From positions 1-64,000 of the forward strand of contig JABCZF010000015.1 of NCBI GenBank assembly GCA_013289825.1: DNA of 64,000 bases, in the 5' to 3' direction. Positions 37,037-45,754 of the stretch are shown here, one piece after another (the stretch's first letter is position 1; each line of letters opens with the position of its first letter). The translations under genes and the position numbers were made by a program. Below the pieces are notes generated by a model that saw nothing but the letters and a program-made list of their open reading frames with translations, was not told where the DNA came from and did no database searches. The stretch is from Acidobacteriota bacterium (GTDB lineage: Bacteria > Acidobacteriota > Terriglobia > Acidiferrales > UBA7541).

Positions 37037-37582
37037 TTAATGATTCGCGGCCGCCGACGTGGGTGCGCTCGCAAGTCTCCTTAAATCGAGCGTGAGAGCC
37101 GTCAACGCCAGGTCGAAGTTATTGTCATGGGTTTTCTGCAAGAGCGCCACGGTGATGGACTCCGTCAGCGCCCACAGCACATAATGCGTTTTCCGGTCGA
37201 AGATCACGAGCCGGAACATTGGCAGCGGGTCTGACGCGCCATTCTGCTTATTTGGAGCTGAAGGACCGTAAGGCGCGATCAGTTGCAGCTCAAAAACAAC
37301 GTCCGCTTCCGATGGATCCGCAACAAGCTGGTATCTCCCCCAACTCTGAATGCCCGCATAAAATTCGTTATACGCTCGGTCTGGATCGCCGCTGAACGGA
37401 TGCGGAAAAAGCCCGCTGTCGGCGCCGGCATTGGAGATGAAGACGGTTTTCGCATGGAGAAGCGCCGGCGGCACCGGTGCCAACGGCACAGCAGGAGCAG
37501 GTACTTGCGCGCCTGCTTCGACGGCGCAGAAAAGCGCGGCGCCTACAAACAAAAACAGTTTCCAAGAAGTTACCTTTCGCAC
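37037..37582 (-). CDS. exported protein of unknown function
   Basis: This 181-aa protein starts with GTG at 37582 after GGAGG and has a signal peptide (about residues 1-25, cut near AGAQVPAP). The mature part contains TVFISNAGADSGLF, YNEFYAGIQSWGRYQLV and EADVVFELQLIAPYG; it looks like a small soluble alpha/beta domain found in acidobacterial exported proteins. I do not recognise a named family. It is transcribed alone, convergent with the Ldh gene. Confidence 0.65.
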   Translation of the reverse strand: MRKVTSWKLFLFVGAALFCAVEAGAQVPAPAVPLAPVPPALLHAKTVFISNAGADSGLFPHPFSGDPDRAYNEFYAGIQSWGRYQLVADPSEADVVFELQLIAPYGPSAPNKQNGASDPLPMFRLVIFDRKTHYVLWALTESITVALLQKTHDNNFDLALTALTLDLRRLASAPTSAAANH

Positions 37583-37742
37583 GGCATCCTCCAGCCACGA
37601 CCATGACTTGGCCGCTCTCTAAATCAAAAGACGTGCCATGCGTTTGAATCGTTTCGATCCGGTGCCCTTGGTGTGCTCGGAGGAGAACCGCGGAACGACC
37701 ATTGGCAATTGCGGCACGAGTGACGGGAGCGCTTTCGATGCG

Positions 37743-38135
37743 TCAGGCTGGCCGGATGGCCATGACGATTCTTTCACGCCGGCTGAAAAGCGCGAAGAAG
37801 CCAAGGATCTGCTTCCAAGGGAAATATTTCTTATTCAGAAGCCCCATGGCCCGCGCGGATTCGTCCCCGGTCACAATCTCGACGCTCGCGTCGGCCCACT
37901 CGCCGAGGGGCACGCCCTTTATCGTACAAGGCGCGATTTTCACGCGCGGATTGTTGCGAATGCGTTTTACTTTTCCGGTGTTTCCGATTGTGTACACGTA
38001 GAGTTGCGCGTGGTCTCCGGCGAGATCGCTGGCTGGATCCGCGGCGAACCATATCGGCGTCTTCACACCCTCACCGCTCTTTTTGAACGTCTCAAGACTG
38101 ATATATTTGTGGTCGCGAAATGCTGCAAATCCCAT
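37743..38135 (-). CDS. PPOX-class flavin/F420-binding oxidoreductase-like protein
   Basis: This 130-aa split beta-barrel protein resembles the pyridoxamine-5'-phosphate oxidase-like class with deazaflavin/flavin binding. Segments: YISLETFKKSGEGVKTPIWF, LYVYTIGNTGKVKRIRNNPR and VKIAPCTIKGVPLG, the usual nicotinamide/F420-side strands. The ATG at 38135 follows AGGAG. The cofactor (FMN, F420 or haem) and substrate cannot be told. No cofactor-biosynthesis genes are in the window. Confidence 0.82.
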   Translation of the reverse strand: MGFAAFRDHKYISLETFKKSGEGVKTPIWFAADPASDLAGDHAQLYVYTIGNTGKVKRIRNNPRVKIAPCTIKGVPLGEWADASVEIVTGDESARAMGLLNKKYFPWKQILGFFALFSRRERIVMAIRPA

Positions 38136-38338
38136 GGCGTCGCTCCTGACCTTTCGATGCACGCCATCTTAAATGCGGTACTAGCAGAAAGGGCAAGCTC
38201 GCTGGGAGCCGGCCCTTTCTCGTAACGCAATTCGCTTTTTCCGGCATTACTCTGGCCGCCCTGGTGGTTACCCCGCCTGGCTTTCTTCAGCGCCGCTGGC
38301 GTCGTTCTGTTTCCTCCAAACTGCTCTTGTGGCCCGGC

Positions 38339-38857
38339 TTACTTCGCGCGGGCGTAGGTCACGTCTTCCGTGAAGGCGTCCTTTTGATCCTTGCGGAAGG
38401 TCCAGGTGGTTCTGAAATGATCGTTGTCGATGAAGGTGTACACGGCATGATGCATGTGTCCGTCGTTCGGGCTCTTCAGGTTCGTCGCGCCCTCGAACTC
38501 GAACGTCAGCGTCTTGGTGTCCGGCGCATAATTTCCGTGCATGGTGGGCTGGTTGCCCGCCATGCAGTAGTGCGTCATCTTCAGTTGTCCGGCATCCAGG
38601 TAGTAGAGCGTAATCATCTCCACCGCTTTACCCCCGTTTGTGACGTGCGCCCTTTCGATCACCGCCGTTCCGCCGGCCGTCAGCTCGAGGTCCAGGGTAG
38701 CCTTCTCCGTGCTGGACTTCCCTGTCTCCCAGTGGCCGGCCAGCGACTTCAGTTGCTCGAAAGCCGCCGTGCCGTTGTCTCCGGCGCGGGCTGGCCCGAT
38801 CGCAAACGCAAACACCATTGCCGCGCCAGCTGCCAAAACTTTCGTTGTCGTTCTCAT
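38339..38857 (-). CDS. exported protein of DUF1579-like type
   Basis: This 172-aa protein has a signal peptide (residues about 1-25) and a lipocalin-like mature part with LKSLAGHWETG at the start, then LDLELTAGGTAVIERAH, MITLYYLDAGQLKMTHYC and WTFRKDQKDAF. These are features of small secreted proteins often called DUF1579. Function is unknown. A strong GGAGG lies upstream. It lies in a same-strand series with the three genes to its right, spaced closely. Confidence 0.65.
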   Translation of the reverse strand: MRTTTKVLAAGAAMVFAFAIGPARAGDNGTAAFEQLKSLAGHWETGKSSTEKATLDLELTAGGTAVIERAHVTNGGKAVEMITLYYLDAGQLKMTHYCMAGNQPTMHGNYAPDTKTLTFEFEGATNLKSPNDGHMHHAVYTFIDNDHFRTTWTFRKDQKDAFTEDVTYARAK

Positions 38858-38922
38858 GTTCTTGAAACCTCCTTTTCAGTTTATGGACGAACTGAACCAC
38901 TAGAAACACTGCCACTTTAAGT

Positions 38923-39369
38923 TCATCGTGCAACCCGTGGTGCCTCCACCTGAGTTCCAAATTTCTGCGTCGAAAATCCGACGATGACGCCCAGCAACAT
39001 GCCAGGCAGCATGATGTCCCAGAACGAGGCCATCCCCGCCCACAGAATCACCAACAGACTGAGCAGGGCACCAATCGCCGCTCCGGCGAGCAGGCCCAGA
39101 GCCATCGAACGCAATTTTTGGCTGACGTACCCGATCACGACCCCGGCCACGACACCCTTCAGCAGTGAGGAAGTGATGACCCCGGTCATCACCGGCGCGA
39201 GGGACGGCTCGAGGAATCCGCTGAGGCCGTCCAGCAGCCCGAGCGTGCCTCCTACCGCCAGTCCCAACATCGGTTTCGTCAAACTCATGGCGTTCCCCGG
39301 GGTGCGCGCCGTTTGTTTCAGCGGGCCTTCTTCGACCGCTAGGTCTTTCCGGGCCACTTCACTTCGCAT
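38923..39369 (-). CDS. small membrane protein, paralogue of the gene at 39783
   Basis: This 148-aa protein has four probable membrane helices rich in Gly/Ala/Leu, with LLDGLSGFLEPSLAPVMTG, KGVVAGVVIGYVSQKL and MLLGVIVGFSTQKFG. The same layout occurs in the protein at 39783-40139 (LGAIDGATAWFTP, KGLIAGVAAGIFARKV, GMIVGFATQRYG). The ATG at 39369 overlaps the end of the VOC gene by eleven bases; an in-frame ATG at 39288 would start closer to the first helix. Function is unknown. Confidence 0.65.
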   Translation of the reverse strand: MRSEVARKDLAVEEGPLKQTARTPGNAMSLTKPMLGLAVGGTLGLLDGLSGFLEPSLAPVMTGVITSSLLKGVVAGVVIGYVSQKLRSMALGLLAGAAIGALLSLLVILWAGMASFWDIMLPGMLLGVIVGFSTQKFGTQVEAPRVAR

Positions 39370-39727
39370 TTGGATCCATCTGCATCACGCCGAAAAGATT
39401 GCCCTCCGTGTCTTCGCAATATGCGAAGTAGCCCACGCCAGGAATCGGAGTTTTCGGCATGACGTTTCGTCCGCCGGCCGCGACCGCTTCGTTCACCGCT
39501 CGGTCCACCGACTCAACGCCGATGGTGTTGGTGGTCGAGGCAATGCCGCCCGGCTTTTTCATCATTCCGCCGTTTATGCCCGGTGTTCCTTCCGTTCCGG
39601 TTGTCACCATCCAGTACTCGGTGGGACCGGCCCACTTATCGAACTTCCAGCCGAACACCTGTCCGTAGAAAGCCGCAGCGCGGTCCGGTTCCGCCGCGGG
39701 TATTTCAAAATGAATGACTCGAGACAT
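39359..39727 (-). CDS. VOC (glyoxalase/dioxygenase-fold) protein
   Basis: This 122-aa protein is of the vicinal-oxygen-chelate fold with two beta-alpha-beta-beta-beta modules: VIHFEIPAAEPDRAAAFYGQ with FGWKFDKW, and SVDRAVNEAVAAGGRNVMPK with GYFAYCEDTEGNLFGVMQ. The metal ligands of a true glyoxalase are not clear, as in many family members. GGAGG precedes the ATG. It lies between two paralogous membrane protein genes and overlaps one of them by eleven bases. Its substrate is unknown. Confidence 0.88.
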   Translation of the reverse strand: MSRVIHFEIPAAEPDRAAAFYGQVFGWKFDKWAGPTEYWMVTTGTEGTPGINGGMMKKPGGIASTTNTIGVESVDRAVNEAVAAGGRNVMPKTPIPGVGYFAYCEDTEGNLFGVMQMDPNAK

Positions 39728-39782
39728 AGTTCTCCCTCCTTGAATTTACGAGCGAAACTTTTGACATTTCTTTCCGCGTTGC

Positions 39783-40139
39783 TCAGCGCATAGCCGGCGT
39801 GGTGGCCGGCGTTGCTCCGTAGCGCTGCGTTGCAAAACCTACGATCATTCCGACGATGCTGCCGGGAAGAATGATTGCGAGATAATAGCCGTGTTGCAGG
39901 TAAGCGACCAGGAAAGCCAGCACAAAACCAACCGCCAAACCAAACAGGACCCCCAGAGGAACCGAATTCACTTTGCGCGCGAAGATTCCCGCAGCGACTC
40001 CGGCGATGAGGCCCTTTACCGTGGATCCGATGATGATGCCCGCGAGCTGGGCTCGTACTGCGGGTGTGAACCACGCCGTGGCCCCGTCGATAGCGCCCAG
40101 CAGAGCACCCAAGAGCAATCCGATCAGGATCTTGTTCAT
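39783..40139 (-). CDS. small membrane protein, paralogue of the gene at 38923
   Basis: This 118-aa protein has four probable membrane helices, with a Gly-rich start ILIGLLLGALLGAIDGATAW. It shares layout and several motifs with the protein at 38923-39369, including the ending GMIVGFATQRYG. It may be a pore-like or chaperone-type membrane protein (no family recognised). GGAGA is placed before the ATG at 40139. It is the first gene of a minus-strand set with the VOC protein and its paralogue. Confidence 0.65.
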   Translation of the reverse strand: MNKILIGLLLGALLGAIDGATAWFTPAVRAQLAGIIIGSTVKGLIAGVAAGIFARKVNSVPLGVLFGLAVGFVLAFLVAYLQHGYYLAIILPGSIVGMIVGFATQRYGATPATTPAMR

Positions 40140-40202
40140 TTGTCCGCCTCTCCTTTTCGTTCTCTGATCTTCTTTACAACGTGGCCTGGATTTCCTTTAG
40201 GT

Positions 40203-41228
40203 TTATCTCTTCAAAACCAGCAGCAGGATCACCCGCATCACCAAGTAGGCCAGAATCAGCAAGATAAAGAAGCGGTAGCGGCGGTAGAAGCGGGTCAACT
40301 TCTCGAAGATGCTCTCCGGATGCGCTTCGACTGACAAACCATCAAGGTAACGGGAAACATCCTGGCCGAGTTCCTGCACTGCGGGATAGCGCGATGCGGG
40401 CCGCTCCGCGGTGGCCTTTCGGCCAATCGCTTCGAGCGAACGGTCGAGTCGCGGAGTGAATCCAGGAGTTTTTTGCGTGAGCATGAACCGCAGCAGTGCG
40501 CCGAGTGAGAAAATGTCGCTGCGCGCGTCCAGCACCTCAACTTCTCCGCGCGCTTGTTCCGGGGACATGTAGCCCGGGGTGCCCATCACCGTGCCATGGC
40601 CGGTGATAACAGAACTCTTGGTCGAGTCGCTCGCTTCGCCGGGCTGTTTGGCCCTCTCGAGAATCGTGGCTTCCGGATCGGCGGCAAGCGGAACGCCGGG
40701 TTGCTCGCCGCGCAGAATTTTCGCCAAGCCCCAATCCATCACCAGCACCTCGCCGAACGGCCCCACCATGATGTTCGCGGGTTTCAGGTCGCGGTGCAGG
40801 ACGCCGCGCGCATGAGCGAAAGCGACGGCCTCGCAAATGCGCAAGAACAGCCGCAAGCGATCCTGCACCGACTCCACACCCTCGATGAATTTGTCGAGGC
40901 GTTGGCCTTCGACGAATTTCATGGTGTAGAACACGCGTCCATCCGCGAGCGTGCCTACGTCATGCACCGGGACGATTCCCGGGTGTTCCAGCCTTGCGAG
41001 CACGCGGGCTTCGCGCATCAGCCGGTTCGCCAAATCACCGTCCGTGCCAGGCACGTCCAGCACTTTCAGAGCGACGCGGCGCTCTAATTTCTCGTCTTCC
41101 GCCGCGTACACGACGCCCATGCCGCCGCGAGCCACGCGTTCGAGCAAACGGTAGCGCGTGCCCGTAAGATCCGGTTCTTCGGCGCCTGCGCGGAGGCGCT
41201 CGATGACTTTGTCCGAGAGCGATTTCAT
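40203..41228 (-). CDS. membrane-anchored Ser/Thr protein kinase
   Basis: This 341-aa protein has a Hanks-type kinase domain (residues about 25-290): Gly loop VARGGMGVVY, catalytic-site Lys55 (VALKVL), HRDLKPAN with Asp147, and DWG at 165-167 in place of DFG. An APE-like segment follows in GYMSPEQARGE. A C-terminal membrane helix (about 318-338) anchors it with no extracellular sensor domain. It overlaps the sigma factor gene upstream by four bases (ATGA), so the kinase may control the sigma factor or a regulator of it. Such pairs are known in acidobacteria and planctomycetes. Confidence 0.93.
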   Translation of the reverse strand: MKSLSDKVIERLRAGAEEPDLTGTRYRLLERVARGGMGVVYAAEDEKLERRVALKVLDVPGTDGDLANRLMREARVLARLEHPGIVPVHDVGTLADGRVFYTMKFVEGQRLDKFIEGVESVQDRLRLFLRICEAVAFAHARGVLHRDLKPANIMVGPFGEVLVMDWGLAKILRGEQPGVPLAADPEATILERAKQPGEASDSTKSSVITGHGTVMGTPGYMSPEQARGEVEVLDARSDIFSLGALLRFMLTQKTPGFTPRLDRSLEAIGRKATAERPASRYPAVQELGQDVSRYLDGLSVEAHPESIFEKLTRFYRRYRFFILLILAYLVMRVILLLVLKR

Positions 41229-42001
41229 CTTGCTCCCCAGCCAAACACAGACCGCGCTTCACGCTGGAATTCTTCCTCACTGCCGCAGACATCACCGAGC
41301 CGCTCCAGCGCGCCGCGCCGAAATTCCCGCCGGGCCCAGGCCAGAGCGTTCGTTACGTCTGTGACTGGGATTCCGTATTCGGCCGCCAGCTTCTGGTACG
41401 AAATCGTTTCGTCGCCCGAGAGGTCGTATTCCTCGAAAAGGCGAAATGTTCTTTCCCGTTCGTTCGCTTCGCAATACTTCCGCAAATCTTCGACGGCCAG
41501 CTCGAACAGCCCTCGCACCCACTCTTTCTCGAAAAAGTCTTCGAGCGATTCGGGAGAAGGGATCGCCGCGGGATCCATCGCGCCGCCTCCCAATTCTTCT
41601 TCCGCTCCTGCAAAATCAAGAGCCACATGCAAGACGTTGCCGCCGCGTTTCTGACGCTTCGCGGCTTTCTCCTCGTTCATCACGAAACTGTCCACGCACA
41701 AGCGCAGGTAGGTGCGCAGGCGGCTCTTGGCCGGGTCGAATTTGTCGAGCAGCCGGCGTTCGATCACCTGCACAAAAAAACCCTGGGTCATGTCCTGGGC
41801 GTCTTCGGTCGGGCGATTCCAGCGCAAGCGCACGTATTTGTAGACTGGTTTCCAGTACGCCGCGCACAGCGTATCCATCGCGCGATCCCGCTCCGCTGGG
41901 TTGCTGCTGCGGGCCGCGCCAATCACCGACCATCGCGTCAGCGGAAAGCGATCACCGCCCTGTTTTGATTTGTCGTTGCTCATTTCTCGCTGGTCATCCA
42001 C
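41225..42001 (-). CDS. ECF-like RNA polymerase sigma factor
   Basis: This 258-aa protein has sigma-70 region 2 (FPLTRWSVIGAARSSNP, EDAQDMTQGFFVQVIERRLL) and region 4 (ISYQKLAAEYGIPVTDVTNA). It is longer than a typical ECF factor because of an acidic linker (about 125-165) between regions 2 and 4. Its stop overlaps the kinase start by four bases. Such kinase-linked sigma factors are thought to be activated by phosphorylation instead of release from an anti-sigma factor. The start may be 42001 or the ATG at 41983. Confidence 0.88.
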   Translation of the reverse strand: MDDQREMSNDKSKQGGDRFPLTRWSVIGAARSSNPAERDRAMDTLCAAYWKPVYKYVRLRWNRPTEDAQDMTQGFFVQVIERRLLDKFDPAKSRLRTYLRLCVDSFVMNEEKAAKRQKRGGNVLHVALDFAGAEEELGGGAMDPAAIPSPESLEDFFEKEWVRGLFELAVEDLRKYCEANERERTFRLFEEYDLSGDETISYQKLAAEYGIPVTDVTNALAWARREFRRGALERLGDVCGSEEEFQREARSVFGWGAR

Positions 42002-42568
42002 AGTTCAGAGCAGGTGCGGGTGCATGCCCGGAGGAGTCTATGCACGAAGGCGGAAGCTGGCAAGGCGTCTCTGTTCCACGCTTCAGGGCGACGTGCCAGA
42101 CGCTGATTCGTTCCATTCGCACTTGTGTGCCAACAATCCAAATCAGAGGCTGGTCCCATGAGCAGGTAAGTGCTAAGGACCCGTTTTTCATGGGTCATTA
42201 CCGGACAGCCGGGATGGCCACATACCATGAAACGCCTGCCGGGAATCGCCATCGGCGCAACGTGTCTCGCCGCATTCTCGATTTTCGTTATCTCGAATAC
42301 TGTCTTGGCCAAGCCACCGTTTGGTCGTCCGTCGATCGCCGTGTTTTACCTTCCTTTACGGACAAATATTTCCAGCTTGCAACGTGGATGTGGGGTGGAG
42401 GTCCCTTCTTGGTGTTTGCGATTTCTTCGCTGACGTCGATGGCATTCTGGATAGCAATCTTTTGGAAGTGGAGGTTGAGAATCCCGGTCGAAGGGCAGGT
42501 GCAGATGACCAGCGTTGCCGACGCCACTTGGCCAACCGTACTAGTCTATAATCCCTTGCCGTCACCCT
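42002..42568. other. intergenic region with a possible frameshifted small membrane protein
   Basis: From 42227 a plus-strand frame starts with a signal-like segment (MKRLPGIAIGATCLAAFSIF) but closes at 42433 with Cys/Trp-rich residues. The next frame, from about 42350, reads a membrane-helix-like segment (GGGPFLVFAISSLTSMAFWI) and stays open to 42624. The two could be one gene broken by a frameshift near 42355. This is a weak call. Confidence 0.3.
42547..42552 (+). promoter_or_regulatory. -10 box of the DinB-like gene
   Basis: A consensus TATAAT ends 16 bases before the ATG at 42569. No -35 box matches well at the right distance. Confidence 0.45.
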
Positions 42569-43144
42569 ATGTCTCGACCACAGCAAACCCTCGCACCGGC
42601 TTGGTCCGTCCGGCTTGCCTTTGAGCTAAGCGCAAATGACCTGACCGCGCAAGCGCTGGCTGGAGGACTCACCGAGGAACAGCTCAATTGGCAACCGGCG
42701 CTGGGCTCGTGGAGTGTAGGACAGTGTCTGGAACATCTGTGCAGAACGAACGAAGCCTATCTAACGTCGATTTCCGCCGCGCTCAAAGACCAGCCGGATT
42801 CTCCGGTGGAGCAGATCACTCCCGGATGGTTCGGGCGCTGGTTTATCCGCAGTTTCATCGAGCCCTCGCCGAACAGTAAGCGGGTTTCCGCTCCGTCCAA
42901 AATCAGACCGGCAGCGCGCGTCGATCTTGCTGTTCTCGAGCGATTCCTATCCGGCAACAAATCGGGCCGCGAACTCATCGTCCGAACTCGTGGCAAGAAC
43001 ATAAACCGCATTCGGTTTTGGAATCCTTTTGTCCCCGGAGTCCGATTCACGGTTGGGACTGCATTGGAGATTATTACCGGCCATGAACGCCGTCATCTGC
43101 TGCAGGCCGAACGAGTCCGGGATTCGGTGAACTTCCCGCGCTAG
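42569..43144 (+). CDS. DinB-like protein
   Basis: This 191-aa protein is of the DinB/YfiT four-helix fold. LTEEQLNWQP near the N-terminus, VGQCLEHLCRTNEAYL with the first metal His, and GHERRHLLQAERVRD near the end match the family; three His give a likely metal site. Such proteins may bind metal and take part in thiol-linked reactions, but most are uncharacterised. It starts at the ATG 42569, 16 bases after a TATAAT box. Confidence 0.85.
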   Translation: MSRPQQTLAPAWSVRLAFELSANDLTAQALAGGLTEEQLNWQPALGSWSVGQCLEHLCRTNEAYLTSISAALKDQPDSPVEQITPGWFGRWFIRSFIEPSPNSKRVSAPSKIRPAARVDLAVLERFLSGNKSGRELIVRTRGKNINRIRFWNPFVPGVRFTVGTALEIITGHERRHLLQAERVRDSVNFPR

Positions 43145-43380
43145 TGAAGCTCGTGATTACCGATATTCTCGGTACCCGCCTTTGACAGGCAACGCGCGGT
43201 TGGCTCTTTCTGAAGCTGAATACATCGACCGGTGAGTCTCGCTGATCTGACCAACAGGACCAGCCCCGCTTTTCCGGTTGCTACGTAGTACTTAGCCGAA
43301 GGGGTTCGCAACCGATAGCCCACACGCTCTGGTCCTCGATCTACGGGAAGACGACGGCATCGGTCCCGCAACAACGGTGA

Positions 43381-44724
43381 CTAGCTGAAGATATTCGTGT
43401 TCAGGAATTCGTTGCGGAATTTGCCTTGGGGGTCGAACTTTTTGGTTAGGGCGATGAATTGGGGCAGTTTGCTGTAGCTGGAGTGGAGTTGCTGGGGAGA
43501 CATGGTGAACAGCTTGCCCCAGTGCGGGCGGGCTCCGAAGGGGGCGAGTTCTTTTTCGATGACCGGCAAGAGTTTGCTGACGGCCGGCCAGTCTTGTTTC
43601 CAGGTGAAGTGAATCGTGACGCAAGGTTGCTGGTAACACGGACTCATCCATAGGTCATCGGCGGCGATGGCGCGGATTTCTGTGATCAGCAGGTGTGGGG
43701 TGACCTGGTCGCGGAGGCGCTCCACGGCGAGGATGGCTTCGACGGCGTGCTGACGCGGGACGAAGTACTCTGATTGCAACTCCTTGCCGGCGCTGGGTGT
43801 GAAGCCCATGCGGAAGTGCGGAAGGCGTTCGTACCAAGGGCCGGGGACGCCCATTTGCTCGGTGCAGTTTTCGGCGGAGAGTTCCGCAATGGGGTGGAGA
43901 TTTTTGGTGGCCAGTTTGGCGCCGAAGAATTCTGGCGTGGCGTCAAAGGCTTGGCCTTTTTCAACGCGACTTTTTAGCCAAACTTCGCTGAAACGCTGGT
44001 TTTGCCAGTCGGTGAAGAGGCTGACGCTGTAGGCGCTGGCCTGGATGGCGTCGAAGTGATTTTTCATCGCGCTGAAGGAGAGATTTTCGTAGACATACTG
44101 GCGCATCTGGTAGGTGGGCTGGATATCGAGCGTGATTTTTGTGATTACCCCGAGAGCGCCTAGTCCGACGACCGCTCCCTTGAAAAACTGGGTGTCTTGC
44201 CGGCGCGAGAGTTTAACTACGTCCCCGCCGGCGGTCACGAATTCCAAAGCGGAAACCGCGGTGGCGAGATTGCCGTTTTTTTCGCCGGAGCCGTGTGTTG
44301 CGGTGCTGCAGGCGCCAGCGACAGAGATGTGCGGCAACGAGGCGAGATTGCCGAGCGCGAAGCCTTTATTGTGGAGCAGCGGGGACAATTGACCGTAGGT
44401 GATGCCGGCGTCCACGGTGACGGAGCGCGCCTGGGGATCGAGAGAGACGACGTCGTCCAACGGCTTCAAGGACAGAAAACTGTCTTTGCTATCGGCAATG
44501 TTGTTGAAACAGTGGCGCGTGCCCAGGACTTTCAGTTTGGCTTGTTTCTTGACGAAATCCTGAACCTCGTCGAACGACTTGGCGGCGTACAGGCGGTCTG
44601 TGCCGTATTCGAGATTGCCGGCCCAATTGGTCAGTTTGTCAGTTCCGGCCCAAGCCAGGAGGTGTAAGACCGCGGGGCTGGCAATCGTGGCGGAGGAGAG
44701 CTTGAGAAAGGTGCGTTTATTCAT
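43381..44724 (-). CDS. FAD-linked oxidase of the alditol oxidase/aldonolactone oxidase type
   Basis: This 447-aa protein has a Tat-like start (NKRTFLKLSSATIASPAV) and an FAD-binding PCMH domain: KVLGTRHCFNNIAD holds the His expected to be bound to FAD, then SVTVDAGITYGQL and VAGACSTATHGSG. The C-terminal substrate domain (about 250-447) ends LTKKFDPQGKFRNEFLN, as in alditol and arabinono-lactone oxidases. It should oxidise a sugar alcohol or lactone outside the cytoplasm; the acceptor is unknown. The ATG at 44724 is chosen over 44766 because the signal starts there. Confidence 0.88.
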   Translation of the reverse strand: MNKRTFLKLSSATIASPAVLHLLAWAGTDKLTNWAGNLEYGTDRLYAAKSFDEVQDFVKKQAKLKVLGTRHCFNNIADSKDSFLSLKPLDDVVSLDPQARSVTVDAGITYGQLSPLLHNKGFALGNLASLPHISVAGACSTATHGSGEKNGNLATAVSALEFVTAGGDVVKLSRRQDTQFFKGAVVGLGALGVITKITLDIQPTYQMRQYVYENLSFSAMKNHFDAIQASAYSVSLFTDWQNQRFSEVWLKSRVEKGQAFDATPEFFGAKLATKNLHPIAELSAENCTEQMGVPGPWYERLPHFRMGFTPSAGKELQSEYFVPRQHAVEAILAVERLRDQVTPHLLITEIRAIAADDLWMSPCYQQPCVTIHFTWKQDWPAVSKLLPVIEKELAPFGARPHWGKLFTMSPQQLHSSYSKLPQFIALTKKFDPQGKFRNEFLNTNIFS

Positions 44725-45124
44725 GGCTGGCTGGGGATTTCCTTTCGATTTCCTAAGCGGCGCCATAGTACACCCGTCTTGACGGTTCGCGACACTTGGA
44801 AACGATCTTCAGCGGGAGCGCGTACTCCCGATCCGGGGCTTGTCCATTTCGGATCGTGGTGTTCGGGAAACACTCCGTTCCACGCTACGCTGGCAACGGC
44901 CGACCACTTGTCCGAACAAAACGCGAAGGTGTATCGATGTGAACAGATATCCGCCTCCGTTTTTCATAAGATGGGCCTTCGAGCAAAGTAAGCCGACTCC
45001 TCTCGGGGGAGTCAAGCGCTGGAGAGACTCCCGTTGGCGCAGGGACTAGCGCTTTCTTGTTGTGAGGAGAGTACTTCGGCGCAGTGGCGCAAGGTGCGCT
45101 TCCTTTCCGAACGGAGGACTAGCG
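44725..45124. other. 400-base gene-free region with small hairpins
   Basis: Short frames on both strands lack support. Two 6-bp hairpins are visible: CGGGAG/CTCCCG (44813-44830) and GACTCC/GGAGTC (44995-45013). Neither has a T-run. I looked for a tRNA and found no T-arm. Confidence 0.4.
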
Positions 45125-45463
45125 ATGGCAACAGCACCTATCGGCGGTCTGGAAGGCATGCGCTTGCCGGACTTGCTGGTTTTAATCAAGCAGACGGCGG
45201 AATGGGCCCGAAACCGCCGTGTCCTCGACCCGCGCGCCGCAATCGTGCCGGACGAGATTCTGCAAGCGAAAGTTTTGTACACACGGGCGAGGGCCTGGCT
45301 ATTGGGAGAGAGCCCACGGCGTGCAGAGCCCAAATGGCGAAGGCTCGGCGAAGTGGAAGCCGCGTTCTTCGCCCTGTACGATGCCTTACGATCACAGATT
45401 ACCTCCCCACTCTTGATGAACTCCGAGAACCATCGACAGCTGGCCACCATAGCCCATTCTTGA
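45125..45463 (+). CDS. hypothetical protein
   Basis: This 112-aa protein starts at an ATG after CGGAGGA. It is mostly helical and Arg/Leu/Ala-rich: GMRLPDLLVLIKQTAEWARN, VPDEILQAKVLYTRARAWLL, EVEAAFFALYDALRSQI. No membrane helix and no known motif are seen. The composition and RBS support coding; I do not recognise a family. It is alone between the oxidase and the permease genes. Confidence 0.5.
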   Translation: MATAPIGGLEGMRLPDLLVLIKQTAEWARNRRVLDPRAAIVPDEILQAKVLYTRARAWLLGESPRRAEPKWRRLGEVEAAFFALYDALRSQITSPLLMNSENHRQLATIAHS

Positions 45464-45754
45464 TGGCGCTTGGCCCGATGGTGGCCCGGCCATTCCGCCC
45501 GTCCGCTCCGTTTCTCCACTCCCGCCCATTTGTCGATCAAGTTCTCGTCCATCCTCAGAGCCAGCGGCTCCGAGGTCGCTTTGTGGGCCGCCGCCTGACC
45601 AAGGATGAGCCCATTCGGTTCACGTCGATATGTCAAAGTGGTCCGCAGCGAATTCCCGGTAGTCTCGCTTACGCTTCAGCAGGTGACAGGCATTCTCCAC
45701 AGTGCATGGGCTACCGCCATGACCGGCGCTGGGCTCCCCTCCGTGAGCCATCAA

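Noticed and set aside
41446..42624. 392-codon plus-strand frame across the sigma factor gene and the following gap
   Set aside because: Its first half is the antisense of the sigma factor and only the last part near 42350-42560 could be coding; that part is noted separately.
44813..44900. possible tRNA or tRNA-like sequence upstream of the gene at 45125
   Set aside because: There is no T-arm (TTCGA) and no acceptor stem; only a 6-bp hairpin is present.
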